A stretch of 64,000 nucleotides of DNA from Lingula anatina. Its lineage: Eukaryota; Brachiopoda; Lingulata; Lingulida; Lingulidae. The position numbers and the translations under genes are program-made. The stretch is taken from positions 267,852 through 331,851 of the forward strand of contig NW_019773859.1 in assembly GCF_001039355.2 (NCBI RefSeq), in the 5' to 3' direction. How positions within the stretch are numbered: the stretch's first letter is position 1; every line of letters begins with the position of its first letter. This document shows, one piece after another, positions 22,456 to 37,200 of this stretch. Under the pieces are notes generated by a model, which saw only the letters and a program-made list of their open reading frames with translations, made no database searches and was not told the origin of the DNA.

Positions 22456-25400
22456 TTTAGATTAATTTCACTTTCTTGTTCTGAAAAATACCAATGAAGA
22501 TGTCATATGTGTGTGGCGATCTTGTAGTTCACCACTAAAACATCAAAATGATAGTCACATATTGCTTTTAACCAGTTTTTTTATGTTTCTTTTTCTACTG
22601 ATAAAGAAACAGATGATCCAAATGAGAAACAATTTCCCTTTTCCCAGACATGAAAGTATGGACTCATTGACTCATGTCTATATCTTTTAACGATCGCTTC
22701 TATTCTATTATCAAAATCCATCTTTCCACAATGAAATCAATCATTATATTGTTTGCATTTCTCTTATGTCGGAGAGACTTGTCAAATATCCGGCCCTATA
22801 AACTAAACAATCTGCAAACTAATAAAACATTATTTAAATCCATTTACACTATTTCTGTCAATGCAGCCGCTATTGGCCACGAAAATCCATAACTGCAGTT
22901 TCTTTCTTTGCTATTACAATCTTGTTACAGATATTTATTATCACGCTTTCATTGGCGTAAATTTTCTTTCTGTTACTAACATCTGTACCTCCTGTTAAGG
23001 AAACGAATCCAGTTGTACTTCCAGTGCATTATGATTTTCAATTGTATTAAAAGATAAAGAAACATTATCCACGTCTGAGATAATCTCGCCAATTGCGTAC
23101 GCCGATTTTAAAAGAAGCCAGGTGTCATCTCTAATTTATGTTTGAAAGGTCCACAGGTCGATGGCAATTAAGCAATCTCATATATTGCAGTTGGGAAAAT
23201 GGGTTACTCATTAAATAACAGTAAATATCACTTTTTTTACTTATCTCACACTCACTTTTATCATAAAGTTGCAATAGGCATTCGAAATCCAAGCTGAAAA
23301 CGAACACTGTTATCAGAAGAATCCAGGCACATGCACCGAGTCAACATCGATCTTTCTTACCTTTCTATACTGACGCTCCCGTGAAAATTGTAGTTACTGT
23401 CTGGGGTCATAACTACTCGGCTGAAACGCCCACTTCTAATTAAGCAGATTAGAATTTAGGCATACTTCGAGTAAAGTCACGGTGATCATACCGCACGCCT
23501 GTGACCACTTAGCTTAAGCGTTCAAGCAGTTCCTGGGCTTCTGATAAGGGAGAAAACCGTTTCTGTTTCTCAAACTCACACGAGGATCAATATACAGGGC
23601 TGGTGGTGGTCAGTACCACATCCAAGCCTAGCTCTACTACGGCCCAGATGCCGTGTCGTCGTGTCTAGGGCCAGTGCAATGTGTATTGGGGAGATCGAGG
23701 CCCGGATCTATTGATGTATTTATAGACATATTTTTACACTTCATCTTGAAGGGAAATCGAAGACCAATAACGTTCGACAGAATAAACGGCACACCTAACG
23801 GTGTAAGTGAAAAACTGAATACGATGATCAATGTACATGTACTTTTGACAGATGGGGTTTTCGCATTTTCTAGTAATTGATAGGTTGCACGTAGTTCGGT
23901 TACGCAACTATCTGGAGACGGATCATCCGCTGAACCATGTCACACAGGCTCCCAGGGTTACTTTTTTTTGGCAATTTGAAGAAAAAATTATTAAAATTTA
24001 AAGATTCCTCCATGCCTCAAGATATTCAATCAAAATATGTCACACTTCATACTTACGCGTAATAACATTTTTTCTTGACTTAGATGAAAAGTGTTTGCTC
24101 AATTTACTAATACCAAGTTCTTATCAACAAATTGACTGATAACATGTGCTTTCAACAAACTAATTTATTCACTTGATTGTGACCAAATTCTACATTTTTA
24201 CCCAATATACACTCTCTTTCGAAAAGCCAGAAAGCTTCTCAAACTTTTGAAATAAACAATACGTTCATTCCAACCCTCTACAAAGCACAATTTGCTTACA
24301 TCAATTACGTATGATCACACAATGCATCATTCCTTAAGACCTGGCTATGTTTTCAGTGTCATTATTGTTTGTAAAGAATTCATTTACACCATGATCCACA
24401 TTTTGACATATTTAAATTCAAGATCATCAAAATGTTCAGTAAAATATTGGTTAGACTGTAATTTGAAAACATGGCAAATATCAATATCTGTTTTTTTGTG
24501 ATCCAACCTCTTCGTTGTTTTCAACAAATAAAAATACGCAAGCTCTGCTATCTTAAATATACATATCTATATATCACATGACCTGCTCTTCTAATTCTAA
24601 TTATTTCAGATCTACCACTTTTGTGATTATGTACAACATATTAATTCACAAATTATACAATTACAAGAAAACATTTATAATAAATTTGCCACATTACATA
24701 AAATGACTGTAGCTTTATCATTTTGCAAGTAAGGTAAAATTTGCAATAGCACCCCATTCTCAAAGTAGTAATAAACGGCGAAAGAGCTGGGGCCACAATG
24801 AACCAGTGGTATGTTTATGCTGCCTTTTATAACGCGTTTACGACCTGCGGCACAATGGCCGAACTAACATATGGAATGTTCTGTGTCGTCTGCCTTGAGA
24901 ACAGTACAGGAACTACAATCCATGCACTGAGAGCTGTACTGAATTTAAAATTGTTAGTCTCTATTGAAAGTTTCAATAATGATGATGGATCCCACAGCTT
25001 TATACTTTTTCCCCATGCTTCACATACATTTTCCATTAAGAACATTTAGAATAAAGATCATGCTGGCAAGCACGTTCTGGAAATGTACTGCTTTGAAGCA
25101 AATTGAAGTTTATCAAAACAATCGTTTTAAAATACTATCCAGATCATATATGAATACTTATGTGTATAACAAAAATAAATAAGAATTTAGGAATAGGCAT
25201 ACAGTTTTCATAATTAACCAAAACTTATCCATTCGTTTATGCCACGGTACTTTTGTAGAGACAAGGCCAAAGGGCAAGTCCCGGACCTAAATGCTTTAGT
25301 GATGTTCTACTTCAAGAATCATCGTCAATTTACGAGGCATTAAGAATCAATTCACTGATTTTTTTCACAATATGCTCATTCTTTTCTTCAATAATATGCC

Positions 25401-25600
25401 TTTACGGAAATGTTCTAAAACTATTGGAGAGGTTTGTTGATAATATTGAAGCCTTTTGATTCAGGATAATGAACATTTTTGACTGATATATACAACTGTA
25501 ATAATAATGTACCATCTCCAACCATTTTTCAATTATGCCTCAAGCAAATATCCTTAACCAACACTGCAGCTATAAAAATAAGACATAATTGTTCGTATAT
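22456..25600. other. gap between uncharacterised gene and PAM
   Basis: The stretch just above 22455 is the 5' UTR, 5' intron and promoter of the uncharacterised minus-strand gene. The remainder up to about 25600 has only short open frames on both strands (e.g. 24798-25049 plus, 24827-25045 minus) with no domain character, and no RNA gene that I can recognise. Confidence 0.5.
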
Positions 25601-25623
25601 TAAATTCGAATTTGATGGTAACT

Positions 25624-25629
25624 TTTATT
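25624..25629 (-). terminator. candidate polyadenylation signal AATAAA for PAM
   Basis: First AATAAA on the minus strand after the PAM stop codon, about 300 bp downstream. Confidence 0.5.
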
Positions 25630-25929
25630 AGTGCTACAAGGCTAAACCAGTGTTTAGCAACCAGCAGTCCAGTATATCAATAACAGAACTGAGGTGTGTT
25701 TTTTCATGAGTGAAATAATTGACAATTTTATCAACAAACCTCTCTTTTCCATGATCACTTCACTAGACAACAAACACAACAACAAATGCTCTGTATTCTA
25801 TACAAAACAAAACGAATTGCACAATATCAGTTATATATCCCTGTATAGAATGTCTCATGACACTGCAGAGCTCCCATAAATATATCAAATGATCCTCCAC
25901 CTGAGAAGCTGCAACTCTACCAGCACCAT

Positions 25930-28900
25930 CTATGTTTTTCTTGAGAACTCGTCCTCAGAGTCGCTGTTAAGATGGTCTAGCTCTTCTGTATTCAGCTGCT
26001 GAAAGCCTTTGTGTTTGCGCCCCAGGAGGTTGCCCAGGTTGAACCCACCTCTGAGGCCAGTGTCTACTGTGTACAATCTGTTCTGAGCCATGCGACCTAG
26101 AAATAAAAATTAGTTTACATTTACACTTGTGGAAAATTTGCCCTCTGGTACTGAACTATCACCGAAGCCTATCTGCTGTCAAACATTTTTTTTAACCGGA
26201 TTAATCTGAACCTTAAATTTCAAGGTCTGAAATGGATTTCTGCTTCAAAACTTTAGACACTCTCACAATAGACTGGGGATAAACTGTTAAGAAGCAAATA
26301 CCTAGAGAGCAATTATATGTGCCTTGGGAGAATTGACCTTTATTAAGTACACTTGAGCAATTTAGGGGAGGGGTGTGGGTGCTAATGAAGTTGGAAGTAA
26401 TAGTCCCACTGAGGTGAAGTTCAGGAATCAATTTTATTTCAGTTGTATGAAAATGAACTTTTTCAGGGTCATCATTCAATTTTGGGAAATTTTTCATGCA
26501 GGTACTTCTCAAATTTGAAAATGCGCAAACGATCTCTTGTTCCACTAAGGGTCAGTTTAGAAATATGCAGTGGGGATACACAGACCAAAAATTGTCTATT
26601 TTGTATGACTTGACTGCAGATTGTCAGATCTGAGATTGGAAAAACTGAGCTGTTCACAGCTCTATTGTATTCTGGTTGTCAAGTGGTGTCTATTAATGTA
26701 GTGTACTCGATTTTCAATCTATGCATGCCTTATGTGATACCAGACCTTTAGGTAAGAAACAGCATGGGATAAAATCCACATATGAGTGAACAAACTGTAA
26801 GTGGATGGGGATAGATTGTGTAGTGATATGTGGTTAAAAAATATTATTTGTCTGATACATTACAAAATAATAATGTTTGCATAAAATACCTCTAATCCTC
26901 ATAATCACTGTGGCAACAATCACCACGACAACAGGCACGATCAGCACAACTCCCACAATGATGGGCGTGGCATTATTCTCTCCCTGAACAGAGCCTTCAT
27001 TGTTACTCTCCACCTCCTTGGAGATCCCAGACTTCTTCATCTCGTCCACCTCTGCCTCATCCTCATCTGTTGTAAAGTCTGGCTTGTCTGGTTTCTGTCT
27101 AAATATGCCATTTCCCATCTTTTTCTGGCTTTTGTGGATACCCACTGGAATTAATGACATGTAGGGTTCTTAATAGGTGTTCATATTTATACCAAGTGTC
27201 TGCATACTTGTGTGTATACTTTGTTTTTTCAAAAGTACGTCAAAGTGGACATGAGAATTTACAGCACACTGATCTACTCTACGGTTGAGACTAAGATTAT
27301 TAAGGTTGAAGCACATGATATAAAATTACATAAACTTCTTTAGTGATAAATTTACTTAAATAATAAAAAAGTCTGGTCCTGGGTGCATGCAGAATGGACA
27401 TGCTTGTTAAATGGATTAGTATATGTCTGATAATACAAATGCGACCAAATCCAACCATAAACTAAACTGCTTTATATTCAAACCATCATAAAGTTTATAC
27501 TTAAAAGGTAAATGAAATGAGGTGTGGTAAATAACAGTTTGAATGCTAGTAAATAAAACACATGCACCAAAACTTCCAAACCATCTCAAACATATTTTTA
27601 AATAACCATATTATTTCATGTCAGTGGGGTCCAAATCAAATAACCAGGGAACAATACTATACAACAGAGAAAAGTCTCCTCTGTGCATTACCATGACCTT
27701 CACATCAGTGTTTTTAATCTATAAACCCAAGGTGATAGACCAACATTCTCCCTAAATTTCTATGCAATATTTTTTTTGCTAAGCATCAAACACTGGCATG
27801 CTTCTCTGCACTTCCCTACAATACCATGTTAGTAACATCGTTTTCCCCCAATTTAAATTCTATCCTCCTTTCACAAACCTGGTGAGGCTGGGTTAACATC
27901 TTCATTTAACTCAGTGTGAACAGGCTCCATGTCAGTGGGATATGTATTACCATGTGGTAAATCAATATGCTGATCACGACCCAATGGAACATCACTGGGC
28001 GGAGGCTGTGTAAAGACAGGCTCTGTACTAACTATCCTGGTATCATCCCCATTATTTTGAACAGGGTGCATATAAAAAGACTGTGTATTAACAGGCTGTG
28101 TATTAAAAGATGGGAGGTTATTTGACTGGGAGTAAGAAGGCCAAGGATCCACAGACTTTGTAGGGGCAGGCTGGGTAGTAGAAGACATTGGATAGGTTTT
28201 TGTGACATAACTGGAGCTACTGGTACCAGTTTTATAATTTTGCACATCAGTTTTTGATGTGCTAGGATTATTGCTTATCATTCCAGAAGTTGGTTTCATT
28301 GTAATCACAGCACTTCCTGTGCTCTGAGTCTGTGCTGAAATTGAAGACAATTGAAACTTTCTAAAAATTCAGACATCAATGAAACTAATAAAACACTATG
28401 AACCCACAATAATATATGACCTGATTTTACCTTATCCATCTATTTGAAATCCTGGCAGCATAATGGGCTTTATTCCTTAATACCTAACATTCTCAAGTCA
28501 CACACTCTCACTATCCTCCCAAAAAATGAATTTTGCAACAAGGAAAATGGGCAAAAGCAGAAATGTATGCAATAAATGATGTGTAGATCTTCCTTTTTCA
28601 CTTACCATCAAATGTAGAGTGAAACTTCCACACTCTGTTGCTCCCAATCTCTGCTACATACACACACTTGCCGTCTGGGCTCACTGCGACATCATGGGGG
28701 CGTGAAAATCCCTGGAGAAACACAATGTTTTGTGAAAGAAAATTGGGAAAAATTGCACCATTCATGTAAATTTCAAAGAAAATATTTATGATGAAATTGC
28801 GATTCTATCAAGTAAAAATTCCCACTTAAATTATTTTCACCTTAACATATTGCTTTTAATATCTTGTAAACCGATTCCATATACATCAGAAAACAAGCAC

Positions 28901-31184
28901 ACATAAGTACTTATGTATATAGTTAACAAATAATCAGTAATGCAATGCTCACTAATTCAATAAAATGGCACGGTTCTAAGAGTTTCAAGCTAGCTCTACT
29001 TACTCCCTGTGGTTTCCAAGTATCCTGCAGCTTCCCAGTGTCAAATTTTATGGTGAATCCCTCATTTTCCTCTGGATTAGACTGGTCTGCATTGATGGCA
29101 TACATCAAGCCACCTAGTCAATAGAAATATGGCCATACCACAGTTAATGCTGCTATCTAAGTGCACACCAACTGTAGGGAGTTCAAGAATTTTGAAATTT
29201 ATACAAAGAACACTTTTATTCATGAACTTTTTTTACAAAGATGCTAAATTGTAGCTTTATGATAACATTAATGTGAAATTGTTCCTATTGATTCATAATG
29301 TCTGAAAGATTTTTAAGAAGCAATGAGGTACATGTGTAGATCCTTATTATCATCATCACTAATAAATCCCGAGAAAGGGCACTGAGGAGCACTTAACACT
29401 GTATTTTTCTGAAATTCTACATGGTGAGGTTAACTTAACAACATGTCACACTAAAACACTTATTCACAATAAAAAATAAAAATGACAGCAGAATTACTCA
29501 ACAGATAAAACATTTGGAAACCTGAGAATACAGAAAACACAAATAAAATTGAGTGAATAACAGTTCTAGAATTTTTTGCTGGAAAATAGTACAGTACTGA
29601 CAATGTAGACAATCTTACCAAAATGAGGGGTGTAGGCAACAGCATACACTTTGTGTCCAAACTCAGTGAGGTGAATCTGGGACTTGAAGTTGCCATCGTA
29701 GTCGAAGCACTGTATTCTACCATTCTCTCTGTCAGCTACACAGACCTGTTTCTTGTCCTTTGCCAGGGTGAGGCCATGGGGGAGCTTGAAAGCACCAGGC
29801 TTGGGGTACTTGTCAGCTGGAGGTTAACACAAAATGTCTATTCTATTTGATTTTAATTTTTGATAATTTCCATATACATATATATTACATTTCCTCTTTT
29901 ATCATGAACATTTTTTTAAATTTTTTAAGGATTCAGTCATCACCTTAATTAATACTTCAAGTTAATCTAAATTCAAATTGTTTATCATAAGAAATGAGAC
30001 TTTAAAAAAAAACTGTTTTATGATACTATTGAAGCAGCATTACAAATTATCTAAATGTGTAAAACTACAAAAATGATAACCAAATGTCACATTTTTCACG
30101 TGTCAACTAACCTGCTAATTCTCCATCAATGGTCCCCCATGATTTAATGACACTACCATCAGCTGCATATTTAATAATTCTGTGATTGCAGTACCTAAAA
30201 AAACAAATTAATTACTTGTTAACATGAATGCAGAAATCTCAGATGATCTATTTACCTTATTCTCAATACCCAATTCTCATTCCTGCAACGAATCATTCTA
30301 TTTGCACCACGATTTATACTTTTTTCTTTTACCATGCTGAAACAGTGCCCAGGTCATGTCAGTGAATCCACCAAGGTTCTTAGGAGAAATAACAGCAGAA
30401 ACACTCAAATAATCCCCACAAAAGTGCTTGGTCATAAGTTGGTGTGAGTGTTATCAAGGGCAGATTCAGATGTCCTGGCTGACATTTTTGTTAAATGAGT
30501 CCATTTACCAAATCACCTCATTTACTTTATGAAAATATCTTTATTTTATTTTATTTTTATTTTTTTATTTTCCTGAAGAACAAGACAGACTCTTTTATTC
30601 CTAGCCTGGCTATTATCTTGAAATCTTGTTTTCTTACCCATCTGAAACAAAGAACTCTCCTGTTGGTAAAATGGCAACATCTGTTGGCTTGCAGAAGTGG
30701 TAACGGTCATTGCCTGGTTCAAATTCTTTCCCCAATGTCAAACTGGGCTTTTCCTCACCTTTGTTGAACTTGAATACCTAATGAACATGTGGTAATGATG
30801 TCATTAATTTAAAGATGCATGGAGTTCCATCAGGTACAATTTGCAGCAGAGAGCTTGTAAAGGCAAGATTCCAATCAAAGGTTTTTACTTTTGGGTATAT
30901 TTAAATAAATATGGCACAATAACTGTTGTGTACAGCCACCGCTTTTCACCACAGAGAACAAATCCCATAACACAAAGTCGACCAGTTGGCTGGCAGCTTG
31001 CCAACACTGTGACACAATGCTTAATATATAATTCCTCCCCTGAAGAATAACAGGATGGTACAGGCATAACAGGACATCTGACTAAACAACGTGAATTTCG
31101 TAGGTTGTTTTCACCTGGTTTCTGGTGTTGCTCCAGGTGAGAACACATTGAGAGAACCAGCTTATATGGGATCAATGTGCATGT

Positions 31185-31273
<89 letters not shown>

Positions 31274-34200
31274 CATGCCTGTTTGTGTGTGAAATCAAAC
31301 AAGAAATCATGAAATTTGAGGTAGTAGGAACAGCTAAATAATTTAGCCATCTCATATAAAAAGGGAACCAAACTAGTTGCTCTGAAGTTCAGGTCATTTA
31401 GAGCAGCTTAAATACTGTACATATACACAATGTTTGATCGTATCTTGGTACCTGATGCATGGCTACGTCAGTGACCCAAATATTGTCCTGGTCATCAATG
31501 GAAAGGCCATGGGGGAGGTAGAACCTTAAAAATACAAGAATGACATTGTTAGTTTTACCAGCGTGAATCTAAAGAATATCATAAAAGTTTTGGTACTATG
31601 GACTCTTTAAAGCAAAATTTCCATTTCTTTGGTGTTAGCCTAAAACAAAACCAGAAATAATATTTTAAAAAATACAGAGAATCAGTGAAGTCACTTACAG
31701 ATTTTTACCCCACTGTTTGATCAACTTTCCATTGGGATTGAAAGAAAGGATCGTGTCCTGTGTAATTGGCCCTCTATTCCTCTGGAGATACTGATTATTC
31801 ACTGGATCAAAGGTGCTGGAATGGCAAATAGTAAAATTTATTTTAACAGAAGCTGGATAGTAATTTATGTTAATCTCCAAATTACTACCTTTTCAGGGAA
31901 ATTTATCTGTGGTCAAACTGATATGATTTTATTGGAACCATCTTTAAAAATTTTAGAAAAAATATCTCTTTAGCCTATGTTAACTACATCTAAAAACTAT
32001 ATGAATCAGAAATATTTCCCTTAAAGTTAAGATTTTAACAAAGCCTTAATGACAGGTGAGATAAAGTAACAGATATGAGATAAACCAACAGATACAACTG
32101 TTTTTGTAATTTCTGGTGCCACCAAGAGGCAAGAAGATTGCCAAACTTACCTGTAGTCCCAAACTCTGTCTGCCCTGTGAAAGATGTGCACATTTCCTTT
32201 AGAATCAGTAGCCACGCCTGCCACTTGACCCAGCTTCACGTTCCCAAGGTCTGGCCAGTTCTTAACTGCTTCTAGGGCTATAAGGAAATAAAATATCAGA
32301 AATCAAGAGTAGCAATAATGACTTATTACTTCATAATGATATTCAAAAATAAAAATAATTTTGTCTATACAAAAGACTTACAAGGAATATATTACCTTCA
32401 CATACTTAATTGGATCTATGCATCCTTTCTTACTTAGAAAAAATCTTGTAACTGATACAAAAATATATGTGATAATACATCAATATGTGTTGATTTTATT
32501 AAATCTATCATAAGCAAATGTCTTTGTTCAAAATGTACTTAAGACTTCTGCAGCTTACTATACATTTGCAAACAAATGCTATGCCTCTTAAAAAAACAGA
32601 TATCCAAAGGGAACATGAATTACAAAAATATAATGATAACAGCAAATTTAATTTGTCATGCCAAAACAACACTCCCTTTGAACCATTATCAATTCTGTAT
32701 CCAATAACAAGTGTAATTTTACAGTGGAATGACTGTCAATATTTGGTGCACAATGAACCAATGAATGAACAAAGCAAAAATACATCTTGTCTCATATCTT
32801 TAAAGCATGCTAATGAGCAGTTTGATTGGGTTTTTATTCTTAATCAAACACTATACAATATATCTGTGTTATAGGGAAAACAACCACTTTTAGCTCTAAC
32901 ACAAACACCAACGCAGTCACAATAATACTTTGAAAGCAATGAACATACTGCTTTACAAACTGTTAGGATTGCAACAAAATAACAACATTAAAATAAGTGC
33001 TTTGGGTGACAATAAAAATCGATATCTACACAAAAAAATGAAACTAGGAACAACAACAATCTTTATCTAGCAGAATAATAATTGAAAGATTACGAAGCAT
33101 GGTCAGGCAAAGGGTAATAACACACTGATGAATACTTTAAGGACTAAATTTTCAAACAACAGAGGGCTAATGAAATTCCTGCTGTCCTTCGAGTCAAGTT
33201 GTGTGTCGTGGTTAGAAATTATAATCAGTCTCCTGAAGTATGAAGTTAAGCCATCGCAACTGGACTGTAAACACGACTTAATATGAAACAATTAGCACCA
33301 TGTCACTGCTGAGGAGGGTGCCTGCAATCTCAAGTCTCAATGGTATTCTAACAGTGGAATCTCCCCTCTCATTACTGTGGAAATCAATACTAACGTGGGA
33401 GGCAGCAACATATGAACAGATAATAAGCTACTGACGCATGTAGCATTCATTAATGTGCCATTGATTTTTCCTTTGAAAAGAGACACTTGTGTTGGTTTAG
33501 GCACTGACACTTGGCAAATGTATCTGCCAAGCAATGACTGGCTCATTAAAAGGGTGATTTTAAAATTCATGAGATAGTGTTACTAAGACTGTACAAGACT
33601 TAGTTACAAATGTGCCCAAACAAACTGTCTCATAAAAAAAAAACAATTTCAATATGGATAAGCTGAAAATCAGTCAATTTATATTCCACAATCTATTTCC
33701 ATGTTTTTATTAAAAAGCTTTCCTTTCAACTCAAAAGAAAAATGTAACACTACCATCAGAACATATATACTGGTGGAATTTCTGTTTTCTACTCCACAAT
33801 ATGGACAAACATGCAAACAAAACGAATATGCACAGTGAGGATGCTACAGACTTACTGGAAACTTCAGGCAGACCTGTAAACTCTTTACTAATATCAGCCT
33901 TGTGTGCAGGGTGCTGCTTTTCTTGGATCCTCTCAGGAATTTTGGCAATGAATTCCTGGCCAGCAGGAATGTCTGCTTTCTCTGGAGATTTGAGCATGCT
34001 TTTAGTTGCAGCAGGCTGGTCGTTAGTGGGAGGGGGGATAACTTTGTTCAGGGCATTAGTTGTGTGGTGGGAATAAGCTTGGGGAATCTGGAGTGTTCGC
34101 TCCTCGGGGTCCTCCACAGCATCCTCATCAGACCAAGGTTCCTGGTAGGGCTTTAGGTTTGACTGGGCATGATAACGACCTCGACCTCTCTGGTTTTCAA

Positions 34201-37200
34201 TCCCTAAGTAGTAATCTTCATCTTTGTCACTGTCACCATGTGGATCAAGATAATCAAAATAACCACCTCTCTTATCGCTAGGATCAACTTGGCCCCCTGC
34301 TGTATCAGAATAACCATATCTACTGTATCTACTACCACCACCATATTCTTCATTACCGTAGTAACCCGATTTTTTCTGTGCTACTAGCCTGTCAGATTCA
34401 TAGGGTTCTAAACCAAAAAGTTCTTCCAAGAATTCTTTGTTACCTGGAGTAAGTTTTTCTTCATCTAATTTATCATCAGCTTTGGAGTCTACCCTAGAAT
34501 GGCCATGCTCGGCTTCTTCTTCCAGAGCTGGATTTGGGGGGAGGGCTGTAAGGGACTCTTGACTTGGAAATCCTCCATTTTTAAACATATCAGGCCTCCA
34601 GTTGCCAAAGCACTCATAGAAGGGCTGTCCACCATTGGCGTCAGTGTAGTACATCATATAAAAGTTGCACATTTCATCGTTGTGTGTAGGTCTGAAAATG
34701 GAAAACTTACACATTAAGTGTATAATGAGCCCATTGCATTTTCTGCATATTCATTACTGTTTCCTGGTAAACATCAGAAAAAATAAATGAATATATATTT
34801 TTTAATATTGCAACTTGGTTTGACACACTTTTATGTACCTTGATGTATTATAGTATTGCAGCACTCCATGACCTTTCTGACAAGATTTGAGTCTGTGGGA
34901 TTTTTATCACAATAAAAACAACATGAGTAATATTCAAATATATATTTGGCATACTTACCCTATACTTGTGTAGGTATCCTTGTGAGTAGAATCAAATACA
35001 CATCTTCCGAGCTGAAGAATATAATTTATGCATGTGACAATAAGGTCTAAATAAGAGTAAGTGATCTAGAACATAAATAAAATTAAGTAAGAATACAATT
35101 AAAATCACAGGACAAGCATCCTTGTGAAATAAGATTATAATGCCATGGTTTACTTGGCATATACTTACCAAGATGTCATTATTGCTGATCTTAATTTTGT
35201 CCTTAACTGGATAAAAGGCCTGAAAAAGACAATACAAAGTAAAAGCAGCAGCTTTCAGCAATTTAAACATCTTGATTTTGGATACATCTACAAGTAAAAC
35301 ATTTAGGTATAAAAATAAACACATCCAAGTAATAAAAAAGTTTTCTTTAAGAGGGGACAATTAAGATTGGCATTTAAAAGTCTTCAGAGACAGCTGTTAC
35401 CTGTGGCCACTGTGGGTTTCCCTTGCCAATCAAATGATAGGTGCCATTAAACTGGTAACCTGTGATCACCTTGCCTAAAATAAACGAGGACCATCGGTGT
35501 AAAAGAAAAAAAATAGAATATACCTTTAAAAGCTTGGTGATTAGAGACTTTACACTTGCTACACTACACAAAATACTGGTATTTTCTTAATAGAAATGAT
35601 TATATAACCACAATCATATTATACACTTGTTAATGAAAAATTTATTTAGAAATTACATGACACAAAACACCTGAAAATCATAGACAGCTGAAAATTCTGA
35701 ATGCTAAAAAGGTACAAATAATAAATCAGGTGCAATTCCAGGTTTACAAGTCCAATCTGTAATTAAATGGCAGCTGTCTCATCAATTATGTACAACTTTA
35801 CATCCTGTTTGCTTCCTAGTAGTTTGCTCTTTTCATCTTCTTACCTAAGGAATGTGCATGTGTACGGAACCCAAACGGATAAATAGGGGTGCTGCTCTTG
35901 AACTGACAAGAAATGTCAGAAATTGTCTCTGAAAAATAAAAAATAACAAACAAGTCTAATGAAGTAAAATAATAGATATTTTTAAATAATATACACGAGT
36001 TACAAACATACTTTGCTTTAATATTAAATTATAATATTTCAGATAAAAATGAGTATAATGATACTTCATGAACAGCTATTAATGATCTATTTTTCACAAA
36101 TTACTTAAAGACGATTAACTCTAAAGAAATCTAAAACATCTAAAAAGTTTAAGTCAGTCCATTACAAACTTGGTCAAGATAATAATTTGGCTTAAACGCG
36201 AAATATGTTTGAGTGACCAGTGTGAGCTGCATGGAAGGTCTTCTAATAATTTGCTTATTTAACAGAAAACCCTGGGGAGTTGCACTATGGGCATATGCAG
36301 CAAGGTCTCTGTCCCAAGATAGCCTCCAAATGACTCCACAGATTACTTTTATCATACCCGCCCCATGTTGTGTTTCATTTTATCCAATAGAGATTCCACA
36401 CAGGTTTACACTGGCTGTGGCATCACATTGTTTGTAATGAACAAATACCGATTCCCAAATGATATATGTCTTGTTTTATGGTAATAATGAAATGTTTGAG
36501 AAAATAATTTACCAGGTTGATGTGGAGGGATGCTAATTTGAGTTGAAAGTAACAATGCAATCCCTGCAATATTCTTCTGCCTGAAAAAATAAGTCATTAA
36601 AGTAAATGAATTCATTTAAATACAATCTCAAGTAATTTGCTGTTTTTTTTTTCAATTTACTTCATGCAATACTGAAATCAACATACAGACCGAGTATGAA
36701 ATAAGAAACGAACTGACTATTGACAACAACTTTAAAAAATCAATGTTACTTTGTTTGCCAGCAGAACCTGTATTTTATTCTAAGCACTGATGTCTGTCCA
36801 GAACTGCCACTGAGCCAAGATAACTTACACTGTAATCATAATTTACAAGAACATAGCAGGATATATACATATAAACAGTATAGTAGAACCTAGCAAAATC
36901 AAGGTAATATGTTACACTGTAGGTTCTTAACTATCTGCTGTCACAGCCTCTGTATGGAGCATCATCAGAACAAACCCCCTGCGAAAATCAGTCTCATTTA
37001 ACGTTCACTTACAGTTCTCAATCTATTATAGAACATTTGATGTTTTTTTTTTACAGTTCTAATGTTCTTTTGTAATGAATGTAACAGTTTGCAAACTGTT
37101 TTTGGGAAGTCCTTCAGAATGTCCTAGAACAGATTAAGAACATTTTTCATTAAAAGAGAAAAACATTATGTTCTAGGACGGATCGAGAACCATGAGTGTT

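Noticed and set aside
24798-25049. Overlapping open frames on both strands in the gap before PAM
   Set aside because: Short, with no domain-like composition, splice context or start support on either strand.
30885-31371. Overlapping minus-strand open frames of 156 and 69 codons
   Set aside because: They are kept open by the (TG)n(GA)n microsatellite, which encodes Leu-Ser and Thr-His runs; they are not genes.
33875-33885. Alternative donor inside the PAM linker exon (TTTACAG|GTCTGC)
   Set aside because: Weak consensus and the wrong phase for the next exon, whereas the GTAAGT at 33855 joins correctly.
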